Positions 1 to 7,298 of a stretch of DNA of 32,729 bases are shown one piece after another. Below the pieces are notes generated by a model, which saw only the letters and a program-made list of their open reading frames with translations, made no database searches and was not told where the DNA came from. The stretch is taken from NCBI GenBank assembly GCA_016867035.1, contig VGKO01000006.1, positions 1 through 32,729 on the forward strand, in the 5' to 3' direction. The position numbers and the translations under genes were made by a program. The DNA is from Candidatus Pacearchaeota archaeon (GTDB taxonomy: Archaea; Nanobdellota; Nanobdellia; Pacearchaeales; GW2011-AR1). How positions within the stretch are numbered: the stretch's first letter is position 1; each line of letters begins with the position of its first letter.

Positions 1-1
1 C

Positions 2-136
2 TTTTTTTGGGATTTTTACAAAGATAAAGCTCATCGCGAGCTTTTGCAGAGAATTTATAGAAGTGTTAGGGCGGTAGATGATCATGTTTTCCTTTTATCT
101 CCAGACTTGCGAGTTTTGGAAACTAGCGTTGTTTAG
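2..136 (+). CDS. C-terminal end of a truncated gene, unknown product
   Basis: An open frame enters from the left edge and stops at TAG 134-136, giving the last 44 residues of a protein. The visible part ends with the residues LLSPDLRVLETSVV and is rich in charged and aliphatic residues. No family is recognisable from this much. The stop lies about 30 bases before the TATA-like box of the next gene, so this is probably the end of a separate transcription unit. The frame could also be chance, because only its 3' end is visible. Confidence 0.45.
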   Translation, partial: FFWDFYKDKAHRELLQRIYRSVRAVDDHVFLLSPDLRVLETSVV

Positions 137-166
137 TCTATTTTTTATTCTTTTAAATAGAGCAAT

Positions 167-176
167 CTTTAAATAC
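167..176 (+). promoter_or_regulatory. TATA-like box of the 205-573 gene
   Basis: CTTTAAATAC lies about 29 bases before the ATG at 205. This matches an archaeal TATA box placed for a very short leader, the arrangement seen before most first genes in this window. Confidence 0.5.
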
Positions 177-204
177 AACTTTTACTTGTTATTTTTAGAA
201 AAAG

Positions 205-573
205 ATGGTAAACTGGGTATTAATTGGGATAGGGCTTTTAGCAATAATTATAGTTAGCAAACTTATCCATTTTAGACATATTAAGCATAGAATAACTGCA
301 ATCTTGATTATCCTTTTATTACTCTTTACTTATGTTACTTTTACTACTATTGTTAATTCAAATTCTATTGATATTAAAAGTGCATCAGGGATATATCAGG
401 CAGCAAAAGCTTATGGGACTTGGTTTGTACTTGCTTGGGATAATGTTAAAGCTCTTACAGGACAAGTTGTTAATATGGACTGGTTTCCTAAAAACTATAA
501 TTTTAATAGCACCACTAATGATTTTTCTGAATCTAACCCCCGGCAATATCGTTCGGATGTAGAATACGCTTAA
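205..573 (+). CDS. small two-helix membrane protein, unknown function
   Basis: The protein has 122 residues and no family I recognise. Two hydrophobic helices are clear, at about residues 4-20 and 30-50. The loop between them is basic (HFRHIKHR), which by the positive-inside rule puts it in the cytoplasm and leaves both ends outside. The C-terminal 70 residues are polar and carry aromatic residues but no cysteines, suggesting a small extracytoplasmic domain. The gene has its own TATA-like box and is followed by tRNA-Thr about 95 bases on. Small two-helix proteins of this kind are common in DPANN genomes and usually remain hypothetical. Confidence 0.75.
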   Translation: MVNWVLIGIGLLAIIIVSKLIHFRHIKHRITAILIILLLLFTYVTFTTIVNSNSIDIKSASGIYQAAKAYGTWFVLAWDNVKALTGQVVNMDWFPKNYNFNSTTNDFSESNPRQYRSDVEYA

Positions 574-669
574 TTTTTCTTCTATTTTAGATTAATGTAT
601 TAAGTATAATTTAACTTATTTGAGTGATACATTAGTTTTATATATGCTAATTTTCTTTTATTTTTATAA

Positions 670-742
670 GCCTGCGTAGCTCAGTTGGTAGAGTGCGGCC
701 ATGGTAAGGCTGAGGTCGGGAGTTCAAATCTCCCCACAGGCT
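670..742 (+). tRNA. tRNA-Thr (anticodon GGT)
   Basis: A 73-nt cloverleaf with acceptor GCCTGCG/CACAGGC, D-arm GCTC..GAGT, anticodon stem CGGCC/GGCTG around the loop ATGGTAA (anticodon GGT, reading ACC and ACU), and T-arm GGGAG TTCAAAT CTCCC. The discriminator is T at 742 and CCA is not encoded. The sixth acceptor pair is a C-A mismatch (675/736), unusual in a functional tRNA, while the rest of the fold is intact. A 51-aa reading frame starts 26 bases after the 3' end. Confidence 0.93.
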
Positions 743-767
743 TTGCTTTAACAAAAAGGGAAATAAA

Positions 768-923
768 ATGACAAAAATGATAGAACTTAGATGTTTAGAA
801 TGTTTGGAAGAACTTGATCATAAGGTGGCTTGTGTTAAACATAATATGGAGACTGGCCATAGTAGATTTAATATAATCGGAAGCGATATTAATATGGATA
901 TTAAACATATTGGCAAGGCTTAA
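768..923 (+). CDS. 51-aa zinc-finger-like protein
   Basis: This short reading frame starts at ATG 768 and ends with TAA 921-923. It carries C9-x2-C12 followed by C22-x2-H25, a spacing that fits a small Cys3His zinc-binding knuckle; the rest is polar with a short hydrophobic stretch (FNII). A purine-rich AAAAGGGAAATAAA precedes the ATG, giving a weak ribosome binding site (GGGA). No separate TATA box is visible between it and tRNA-Thr 25 bases upstream, so it may be co-transcribed with the tRNA. I do not recognise the family. The paired Cys/His pattern makes a real gene more likely than a chance frame. Confidence 0.6.
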   Translation: MTKMIELRCLECLEELDHKVACVKHNMETGHSRFNIIGSDINMDIKHIGKA

Positions 924-1023
924 TTGTAGTTAATTCTTAGTTAATTTATAGGGGGCTTAAGAAAAAGGCAAGATTATTTTTATAGAAGCAAACCTTTTTA
1001 ATATGTAAAAGAACAATACTAGA

Positions 1024-1518
1024 ATGGAAAAACAAGATAAAGAAGAACAAGAGAAAATATTATTGGAATATGAAAAAATTGCTAAAGAGAATAAACTACC
1101 AGATTTTAATTTCTTAGAAGAAAATTTTGAAGTAGAGCTTAAAGAGATGGAAGAAGATGAATTGATTGTAAGAAGGATAAGAAAGCAGATTGTTGAGAAA
1201 ATTTCTTATCACATAAGAACTCTTGAAGCTTTCTTGAATCCAAGTAATGCTCCTTTATTTGTTATGAATATGCTTAAGGGTTTTGGAAACGAAGAGCAAG
1301 AGATTGTAAAAAATATTTATGATAAACTTGGAGATTTTGAAATTGATTCATTTGGTTTAGAAATTGAGTATAACGAGAAAAAGGAAATAGAGTTTATTAA
1401 AAATGTTTGCGATGATTGGAAAAGTATTGTTTTTGATTTGCATAGAATTCATGCTTCTATGAAGAAGAGTTTTAATAAAGAAGCTCCTAAAAAGGCGCAT
1501 AAGAGCTATTTCGGATAA
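1024..1518 (+). CDS. conserved-looking helical hypothetical protein
   Basis: The protein has 164 residues, is strongly charged (Glu/Lys-rich) and is predicted mostly helical. It has no membrane segment, no signal peptide and a single cysteine. The N-terminal half is a probable coiled coil or helical bundle (EKQDKEEQEKILLEYEKIAK). The centre holds a more ordered segment around HIRTLEAFLNPSNAPLF, and the C-terminus is basic (APKKAHKSYF). The composition resembles small cytosolic DPANN proteins of unknown function. The gene faces pheT and the two share the repeat-rich terminator zone at 1519-1691. Confidence 0.7.
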   Translation: MEKQDKEEQEKILLEYEKIAKENKLPDFNFLEENFEVELKEMEEDELIVRRIRKQIVEKISYHIRTLEAFLNPSNAPLFVMNMLKGFGNEEQEIVKNIYDKLGDFEIDSFGLEIEYNEKKEIEFIKNVCDDWKSIVFDLHRIHASMKKSFNKEAPKKAHKSYFG

Positions 1519-1529
1519 AAGACACCTAC

Positions 1530-1546
1530 GGTTTCTTTTATGAAAC
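1530..1546 (+). terminator. short hairpin just after the 1024-1518 gene
   Basis: GGTTTC, a short TTTTAT loop and GAAACT form a small stem-loop within the 30 bases after the stop codon. It is the first of four small AAACC/GGTTT hairpins in this convergent intergenic zone and is probably part of a transcription end region. Confidence 0.35.
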
Positions 1547-1556
1547 TTCCCTAATA

Positions 1557-1660
1557 AAAACCTCCAGCTGGTTTTTATGAATCCAGCAACCCAGAAACCT
1601 TGCAGGTTTCTCTTACTTCTGCTAAAACCTCCGGCGGGTTTTTATGAATCCAGCAACCCA
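1557..1660. repeat. two 37-nt direct repeats with internal hairpins
   Basis: The units 1557-1593 and 1624-1660 match at 35 of 37 positions. Each begins AAAACCTCC, has a short GC-rich centre (AGCTG or GGCGG) and continues GTTTTTATGAATCCAGCAACCCA. Within each, AAAACC can pair with GGTTTT. Between the units GAAACC-TTGCA-GGTTTC (1594-1610) forms another perfect 6-bp hairpin. The array sits between two convergent genes, so it probably works as a bidirectional terminator or is a dispersed genomic repeat. Confidence 0.75.
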
Positions 1661-1691
1661 AGGTTTTCTTTTATTAAACTTTCCTTAGAAA

Positions 1692-3323
1692 TTACAAAAG
1701 CTGCTCAATATCGAGCTCGAGAATTACAATCGGCATCTTTACCTTGATTTGATTGATTAACTCGGGCTTTAGCTCGCCGAAATAACCCACTTCTTTTCCT
1801 TGGAATACTATTTTGCCTGCCCGGCCTTCAATTAGATACTGATTGGTTGTTGTTTGAATCTCATAGGATTTGTTAAGCATTCGCATCAAGTAATCTAAGG
1901 TTTGTTTGATTTCTGTAAATCCTGCATCTTTATTTGCTATAGCTATTGATAAAAGATGTTTTTCTTTTATTCCTGTTTCTTCGGTATCATTGCGAGTGAA
2001 AGCCTCACCTAATTCAAATGTTCTTTGAGGATATTCTTTATCTACATTATCTCCTAGGGTTTTTAGAGCCATGGTGATTAAATCGCGTCTTAGATATTTA
2101 TATTCGCTTTTACTATCTTCGACTTCTATTTCGGGTTTTTGTCCTAATTTTTTTAAATCGTCTTGGGTTAGAAGATGATAACTTGAGACTTCGGTTATAT
2201 TTAATCCAGCAAGTACTTCTGCTATTTTGGATTTTAAAATATTTATTGGGCTTATTTCGCCTATTGTTGAGATTTGTGGTATCTCTGGAATAAAATTATT
2301 GTAACCATAGGCAATTGCTATATCCTCAATTATATCTACTTCATGCATTATATCGGTGCGCCAAGCAGGAACTTCGACTATTTTTGTTTTTGGATTATAG
2401 TTATAGCCTGCTTTTTCTAGAAGTTTTTTTTTTTCCTGTTCCTTTAGCTCTAATCCTAAAAGTTTGTTTACACTTTCTGTAGTTAATTTTATTTTCTCTG
2501 GCTCAAGATTGGGGGTTACCTGTTTACTCTTATCATATAATAAATTCATTTGATAAATTTCTCCGCCTAAGTCTGCGAACATTGTAACCAGGATATTTAG
2601 TGTTTTATTTAATATAGAAAAATCAAAACCAGAGCATTCAATAAAAATATCTTTAGTTGTCTCAGAAACCTTGCCTGTTTTATGGCTATTAATTATTGGG
2701 GGCATGCTTAAAACATTGTCTTTAGCGTCGATAAAAATGGGGAATTTATCTTTTCCTTCTAATAGGTGTGCGAATTCTCTACCTGTGGGATGTTGTTGAA
2801 GTATTTGTAAACCATTTACTTCTCTATCGAATTCTAGGGGCTGGAATTTTATTTCTTGTGGCTTTAGGGCTTTGAAAGTTATTGGAAGGGTTATTTTTTC
2901 CAAAGGATAGATTCCAATTGCTATCTTTTTTCTGTTTCTTCCAAGAGTGTTATGTATCTTTTCCTGAATATCTATCATTTCCTTTATACTAGAATCATTG
3001 AACTTGAGATTTTTTATGATTGCACAGGCAGTATAGGGTCTAATTGTTTTTACACTTGAGTCTATTTTTACTTGAAAATCTTTCTGCGGTTTATTTATTT
3101 TATATTGTCTTAAGCCTGTTTCCTTGCCTAGGAAAGCTAGGAAATTACGCATAAAACCATGTAAAGAGTATAAATCTGGGCGATTGGCTGTTACCTCTAG
3201 CTCTATTTCATTTTCATTTAAGGACTCGAGATGAGTTCCAAATAAACTTATTTTTTCTTCTATTTCCGGAGTTATTTTTACATATTTCTCGAAATCTTTT
3301 CTTGAAAATTTTACGCCTGCCAT
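1692..3323 (-). CDS. pheT: phenylalanine-tRNA ligase beta subunit (archaeal type)
   Basis: This is the beta subunit of the (alpha-beta)2 phenylalanyl-tRNA synthetase, which charges tRNA-Phe and carries the editing site. It has 543 residues, the normal archaeal/eukaryotic length. The N-terminal part has the conserved ELEVTANRPDL at 41-51, a B3/4-like editing region spans roughly 85-260, and a B5 domain at about 275-345 ends in VPAWRTDIMHEVDIIEDIA. The core continues to the C-terminus with the YLRRDLI and GYFGEL motifs. The bacterial N-terminal tRNA-binding domain and the C-terminal anticodon-binding domain are absent, as expected for archaea. The gene starts 3 bases after the PPOX gene and is the last of the pheS operon. 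Confidence 0.97.
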   Translation of the reverse strand: MAGVKFSRKDFEKYVKITPEIEEKISLFGTHLESLNENEIELEVTANRPDLYSLHGFMRNFLAFLGKETGLRQYKINKPQKDFQVKIDSSVKTIRPYTACAIIKNLKFNDSSIKEMIDIQEKIHNTLGRNRKKIAIGIYPLEKITLPITFKALKPQEIKFQPLEFDREVNGLQILQQHPTGREFAHLLEGKDKFPIFIDAKDNVLSMPPIINSHKTGKVSETTKDIFIECSGFDFSILNKTLNILVTMFADLGGEIYQMNLLYDKSKQVTPNLEPEKIKLTTESVNKLLGLELKEQEKKKLLEKAGYNYNPKTKIVEVPAWRTDIMHEVDIIEDIAIAYGYNNFIPEIPQISTIGEISPINILKSKIAEVLAGLNITEVSSYHLLTQDDLKKLGQKPEIEVEDSKSEYKYLRRDLITMALKTLGDNVDKEYPQRTFELGEAFTRNDTEETGIKEKHLLSIAIANKDAGFTEIKQTLDYLMRMLNKSYEIQTTTNQYLIEGRAGKIVFQGKEVGYFGELKPELINQIKVKMPIVILELDIEQLL

Positions 3324-3326
3324 TTT

Positions 3327-3704
3327 TTATTCAACTAGAGATTTAATTTTATTTATTTTTATTAATATTGCTCCTTTACAAGGTTCGCCTTGATTTATTG
3401 GTAACTTTTTTATAAAATCAACCCATTTTCCTTCTGTAAAGTATTGTGCTTGTCCTTTAAGCTCGTAACCAATACAAGTTTTTTTCCAATTAGTATGCCA
3501 AACTACTAAAGAAACATTTTTATTTTGTTTTATATTTTCAATTGTTTCATTAATGTAGTTGTTGCTTATAATAATTTCATCTTTTGAAACTACTTTTACA
3601 TAACCAACCGCAATATTATGGGGGTTACCTTTTTTATCTGTTGTTGCCAAGCCCATGGCATTTTCTTCTATCATATTTTTTATTCCATCATTTATTTCTA
3701 TCAT
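3327..3704 (-). CDS. pyridoxamine 5'-phosphate oxidase-fold flavoprotein
   Basis: The 125 residues match the split-barrel PPOX family: an N-terminal helix, then MGLATTDKKGNPHNIAVGYV, a stretch typical of the FMN-binding strand pair, followed by a hydrophobic strand (EIIISNNYINETIENIKQNKNVSLVVW) and a C-terminal barrel. Members bind FMN, F420 or haem, so the substrate cannot be told from sequence. The gene lies in the phe operon, 1 base after the pheS stop and 3 bases before the pheT start, so all three are almost certainly on one mRNA. A redox enzyme between the two subunits of a tRNA synthetase is unexpected. It may only share the transcript. Confidence 0.85.
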   Translation of the reverse strand: MIEINDGIKNMIEENAMGLATTDKKGNPHNIAVGYVKVVSKDEIIISNNYINETIENIKQNKNVSLVVWHTNWKKTCIGYELKGQAQYFTEGKWVDFIKKLPINQGEPCKGAILIKINKIKSLVE

Positions 3705-3705
3705 T

Positions 3706-5229
3706 TTATTTCATCCAGAATTTCATTTTATTTAGTTGCTCGAGATTATTCTGATATAATTCTCGAAGATCTTTTATGTTGTAATATTCCATTAAAGTTC
3801 TATCAAAACCAGGGCCCCAAGCTAAAACAGGAATATACTCCCCTAATAAAGGAACAACTACTTCTGGCCTGAATATTCCTGCACCGCCTACTTCAACCCA
3901 TACTCCCCTAATTTTATTATAAGTATAGATTTCTACACTTGGCTCAGTATAGGGGAAATAAGAAGGTATGAATTTAATATCATCAAAACCCATCTTTTTA
4001 TAGAATTGTTTCAAATATCCTAGCAGATTTCGGAAATTTGCATTTTTATCAACAACTATGCCTTCGGTTTGATTAAATTCAAAACCATGACTCCAATCAA
4101 CTGTTTCGTTTCTAAAACATTTGCCAATCGCAAAGAACTTCTGAGGTAATTCGGATTTTTTTATTTGATTAAGTGTTTTGGCAGATACGCAAGTTGTATG
4201 GGTTCTTAATAAAACTCTTTGAGCATCTTGTTCTTTCCAATTATATCTCCAGCCTTTGCTTCCTGCTACTCCTTTTTCATGGGATTCTTTTATTTTATTT
4301 ACTATTTCTTTTTGAGGTAGTTTGCCTTTTACATCTTTTATATAGAATGTATCTTGAATTTCTCTTACCGGATGGTCTTGAGCAGTGTAGAGCGCATCAA
4401 AATTCCAAAAACCAACCTGAGTATGACTTGAAATCATTTCTTTAAAACCCATTTCTGTCCATATTTTTCTTGCATAGTCTATAGATTGATTAACAAAGTG
4501 TCTTTTTCCTCCCGAAATTTGAGGTACAGGACTCGTGATATCGTAGCGTCGGAATTTTTTGTTTTTCCAAGCATTACTCGAGATTATTTCAGGAGTTATT
4601 GCTTCAATCATTTCTTCTTGCTTAAGGTTTTTTGCTTCTGAAACTATTTCTCTTCCCAGTTCAGTTAATTCAAAATTAACTTGAGTTTCGCTCACTAGTT
4701 CAATTATATTTTTTCTATTCTTTAAACTTTCATAAGCATATTTTTGTTCAGGTTCTAATTCTTCTGGAGCTTTTGGTAAGATTTCTAAGAATTTTTCTTC
4801 TAAAGATTTGTGGGTTATTTCTTCTTTTTTTCCTTCAAAAATGAGATTTCCTTCCCCTAAGGTCAATAGGGCTTTTTTCTTAAGAGCACCAAGTGCTGCT
4901 TGAAATTCATTATCGCTAAGTCCTGATTCTTTTTTGGCATTTTCTAAATTTACTGTCTTTTTTTCTGCTATTAAATTAATAAGCCTTCTTTCAGGTAATC
5001 CTTTTTGTTTATATAAAACTCCATTAACACCTAAGTCTATTATTTTTAGGTTTTTTATCTCTAGTTTTACTATTCCTTTGTTGCTTAAGTACTCTAAAGC
5101 TCTTAAAACAGCAACCTCATCTAGACTTGTTTTTTTAGAAATTGACTTTACGTCATTTTCTTTTAAGTAATTGAGTATTTTTCTTTCATTTGCACTTAAA
5201 GACTCGTGGATTTCCTGGTTTTTGTTCAT
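3706..5229 (-). CDS. pheS: phenylalanine-tRNA ligase alpha subunit (archaeal type)
   Basis: This is the catalytic subunit of PheRS, forming Phe-AMP and transferring phenylalanine to tRNA-Phe. It has 507 residues, typical for archaea. The N-terminal ~200 residues hold several winged-helix segments that contact tRNA. The class II core follows: motif 2 around FRNETVDWSHGFEF at about 372-385, then NQTEG, and motif 3 GPGFDRTLM at about 472-480. Motif 3 has GPGFDR where many relatives have GLGFER or similar. The start is supported by a TATA-like TTTTTAAA about 25-29 bases upstream on this strand, giving a leaderless mRNA. First gene of the pheS-PPOX-pheT operon. Confidence 0.97.
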   Translation of the reverse strand: MNKNQEIHESLSANERKILNYLKENDVKSISKKTSLDEVAVLRALEYLSNKGIVKLEIKNLKIIDLGVNGVLYKQKGLPERRLINLIAEKKTVNLENAKKESGLSDNEFQAALGALKKKALLTLGEGNLIFEGKKEEITHKSLEEKFLEILPKAPEELEPEQKYAYESLKNRKNIIELVSETQVNFELTELGREIVSEAKNLKQEEMIEAITPEIISSNAWKNKKFRRYDITSPVPQISGGKRHFVNQSIDYARKIWTEMGFKEMISSHTQVGFWNFDALYTAQDHPVREIQDTFYIKDVKGKLPQKEIVNKIKESHEKGVAGSKGWRYNWKEQDAQRVLLRTHTTCVSAKTLNQIKKSELPQKFFAIGKCFRNETVDWSHGFEFNQTEGIVVDKNANFRNLLGYLKQFYKKMGFDDIKFIPSYFPYTEPSVEIYTYNKIRGVWVEVGGAGIFRPEVVVPLLGEYIPVLAWGPGFDRTLMEYYNIKDLRELYQNNLEQLNKMKFWMK

Positions 5230-5282
5230 GTTTTATTTAAAGGTTTGATGTTTAAAAATGTTGTTTAGTGTAAATTAACTAA

Positions 5283-5762
5283 CTAGTTAAAACTAAAATT
5301 AATTATGTCTTTGGCTTGTTTTGTACTTGCGCCAAGAGCTAAGAGCGCAGAAAGATAGAGGTTATTACTCTTATTATTTTCTTGGTCTTCTCTGGCTAGG
5401 AAAAGTTTTGTTTGAGATTTTCTGGCTAGCATAAGATTTTGTTTTAGTCTTGCTAAAGCTCGGGCTTGCTCTATTTCTGACTTGGATTTTATTTTTTCTA
5501 GTTGAACTCCTATTGCAATGTTATTTTTTGTAGCAATATTACATAAAACTTCATTTAAACCCGAGTTTCTTTGCTTGCTATAATCTTTAATCTGAAGATT
5601 CTCATTTATTATTAGGGCATCTAGCTTTTTTATTTCAAGAGCCTTGCGATTAAATTCATCATCCTGGCTGAGCAAGGCTATTTTTTGCTCTGGATTTTCT
5701 TTTTTAATCTTGAGGATTTGCTTGCGAGCTTCATCAAGGCTTGGGGTTTTTAGAATTTGCAT
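5283..5762 (-). CDS. rnp3: RNase P protein component 3 (Rpp30 family)
   Basis: A protein subunit of archaeal RNase P, which trims the 5' leader from pre-tRNAs. The PHP-like barrel of Rpp30 is recognisable from the strand pattern and from RNSGLNEVLCNIATKNNIAIGV (the conserved R-x-SGLN segment), then a run of Arg/Lys helices with NLMLARKSQTKLFLA, and the closing LSALLALGAS. At 159 residues it is clearly shorter than usual Rpp30 proteins, with the N-terminal strands of the barrel reduced. It is the last gene of an operon behind pyrH, 24 bases downstream of its stop. Confidence 0.85.
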   Translation of the reverse strand: MQILKTPSLDEARKQILKIKKENPEQKIALLSQDDEFNRKALEIKKLDALIINENLQIKDYSKQRNSGLNEVLCNIATKNNIAIGVQLEKIKSKSEIEQARALARLKQNLMLARKSQTKLFLAREDQENNKSNNLYLSALLALGASTKQAKDIINFSFN

Positions 5763-5786
5763 ATTATTTTATTATTTTTTATTAAA

Positions 5787-6467
5787 TTACTCAATAATCG
5801 TGCCTATAAAATCTTTGTTGTTTAGGAGATTTTGGAATTGCGAGAGGTCTGGGCCGAGAATATAGGTTTTTATTTTATTTGTTTTAATTACTTTCATGGC
5901 AACATGATCTACAGGAGCATGCATGCCTGGTTTGTTTGGGATAGACATAACTATTTTATTGAACTCGGCTATTGTAGCTTTTGGAATAAACTTTGCTCCT
6001 GGCTCTTTTGGATTTTTATCATAAAGTCCTTTTACATTAGTTAAATTAACAAAATCTGAATGAAGATATGCTGCAATTTTGCAGGCTGTTGCATCGCTTG
6101 TTTGATCGGGTGAGTATCTTAAAGCACCGCAAAAAACAATATCATTCCTTTCTAAAAGATTTTTGATGTCCTTCATGCTTTGAGGAATTCCTTTTTCTGG
6201 ATCTTTATTGAAGAAATAAGACATAAATCTAGCATTTAATCTTGTTACAGAAATTCCTATAAGATTTTGAAGATATTCTGATTTGTTATCTTTTGCTAGG
6301 GCTTGGATATATTTTCTGGATACACTTCCGCCACCACAGACAATAACAAATTTATATTTTTTTTTATTTTTGTTGATTAGCTCTCTAAAATTTTTTAAAA
6401 AATCCAGATTTATTTCACTAGGGATAATAAGGCTTCCCCCTAAACTAAGAACTAGAATATTCTTCAT
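5787..6467 (-). CDS. pyrH: UMP kinase, archaeal type
   Basis: An amino-acid-kinase-fold enzyme that phosphorylates UMP to UDP with ATP in pyrimidine nucleotide synthesis. In its 226 residues are the N-terminal LSLGGSLI loop (about 8-14), VCGGGSVSRKY near 44-52 for phosphate binding, the SDATA segment, NVKGLYDKNP for nucleotide binding, and a C-terminal MHAPVDHVAMKVI that matches the archaeal subfamily. Length and motif order are normal. It starts 6 bases after the stop of the membrane protein at 6474-6758 and is followed by rnp3, forming a three-gene operon. Confidence 0.95.
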   Translation of the reverse strand: MKNILVLSLGGSLIIPSEINLDFLKNFRELINKNKKKYKFVIVCGGGSVSRKYIQALAKDNKSEYLQNLIGISVTRLNARFMSYFFNKDPEKGIPQSMKDIKNLLERNDIVFCGALRYSPDQTSDATACKIAAYLHSDFVNLTNVKGLYDKNPKEPGAKFIPKATIAEFNKIVMSIPNKPGMHAPVDHVAMKVIKTNKIKTYILGPDLSQFQNLLNNKDFIGTIIE

Positions 6468-6473
6468 TTTATT

Positions 6474-6758
6474 CTAGATTAACTTATTTTTTCTTTTAAG
6501 AATAAAGAATGCAATTAAAGTAGGTATTAAACTTATAATAACAAAAAAGATTGCAGATAAAAGAGCAGCCTCTAAATAAGAACAGTTTTGACAGCCTATT
6601 TTTGAACTACACTCACAGCGAATACTTGCAAATCCATATATAAAGCCAACAACAAACATAGCAAGAAGAGTATACCAAAAAGGTAAAAACGATTTCTTTT
6701 TTTTATCAGCAAAACTAATAGGCTTTCTGTAGCCCTTCCCCCTCTTTTCCATAAACAT
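6474..6758 (-). CDS. small membrane protein with paired cysteines
   Basis: A 94-residue protein with a basic N-terminus and two hydrophobic helices at about residues 27-45 and 62-88. Between them lies CECSSKIGCQNC, four cysteines in CxC and CxxC pairs. By charge the ends are cytoplasmic, putting the cysteine loop on the outside, where it could form disulfides or bind a metal. No family recognised. Two starts are possible, ATG at 6758 and ATG at 6752. A TATA-like GGCTTTAAATATAC (6771-6784) points to transcription starting near the first. It heads the operon with pyrH and rnp3. Confidence 0.75.
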   Translation of the reverse strand: MFMEKRGKGYRKPISFADKKKKSFLPFWYTLLAMFVVGFIYGFASIRCECSSKIGCQNCSYLEAALLSAIFFVIISLIPTLIAFFILKRKNKLI

Positions 6759-6770
6759 AATAGAAATTTT

Positions 6771-6784
6771 GTATATTTAAAGCC
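6771..6784 (-). promoter_or_regulatory. TATA-like box of the 6758-5283 operon
   Basis: GGCTTTAAATATAC on the minus strand lies about 15-25 bases upstream of the first ATG of the membrane protein-pyrH-rnp3 operon. It starts only 5 bases after the end of the DUF357 frame. Confidence 0.5.
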
Positions 6785-6789
6785 TTCGA

Positions 6790-7077
6790 TTATACTGTGA
6801 AAAGGCTGGTGTCGGTAACCTCAAATACTTTTAGCCTTGCCCCGCAATCCAACCAACCATGGGCGTAATAAATTGCTCCAAAAGCATTTACCAAATCTCC
6901 TTTTTTCTCGAAATGATTACTGTCGCTTAAATAGCATTCTACCATTTCTACAATCTCTCGAGCCCGATTTTCTTTTCCTTTGGATATGCTTTTTTTTGCT
7001 ATTTCCAGGGCTTTTTTAGTAATATTGCGATAATGCTCTATTTCTTTTTTTTATATTTTTACTCTTTCTTCTTTCAT
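6790..7077 (-). pseudogene. DUF357 gene interrupted by an in-frame TAA at codon 9
   Basis: Read from ATG 7075-7077 on the minus strand, the frame gives MKEERVKI, then TAA (7051-7053), then 86 further codons to a TAA at 6790-6792. The part after the first stop matches the archaeal DUF357 family: a helical hairpin with YLSDSNHFEKKGDLVNAFGAIYYAHGWLDCGARL, the family hallmark being the HF..KGD..nAF....YAhGWLD pattern. Function is unknown. A CTTAAATA box about 25-30 bases upstream of the ATG fits a leaderless start at that codon. No ATG, GTG or TTG follows the stop until the internal ATG around 6922-6924, which would remove half the domain. Possible explanations are a real nonsense mutation, a consensus error, or a non-standard start codon. 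Confidence 0.8.
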
Positions 7078-7263
7078 ATTAATATAAAATAGCTAGCGTA
7101 TTTAAGGGTTTTGAATACTCATTTTGCTTTTGTTTCTTTCAAATATAGATTTTATTTAAGTAGGTTTGCAAAATAGGGTTTGCGAAAATTCTTTTCTTGA
7201 TATAATGGTTAGATTACAGAAATGGTTTAAAAACAGAGTATTTTAGTTAAACAAAAGAGGTTG

Positions 7264-7283
7264 GGGGGTTTGGTGATACCCCC
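7264..7283. terminator. GC-rich hairpin with flanking T-run
   Basis: GGGGGT (7264-7269) pairs perfectly with ACCCCC (7278-7283) across an 8-nt loop. It lies 15 bases past the stop of the minus-strand gene at 7299-8012, and on the plus strand it is followed by TTTCCTTTTTT. It could end the minus-strand mRNA or a short plus-strand RNA from 7078-7260. Otherwise I see no gene in 7078-7298. Confidence 0.5.
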
Positions 7284-7298
7284 TTTCCTTTTTTGCTA

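Noticed and set aside
1557-1660. CRISPR array
   Set aside because: Only two repeat units, each with hairpins and followed by no further spacer-repeat; no cas genes.
6837-7019. plus-strand frame of 60 codons
   Set aside because: It is the antisense shadow of the DUF357 frame, which has clear family motifs on the minus strand.
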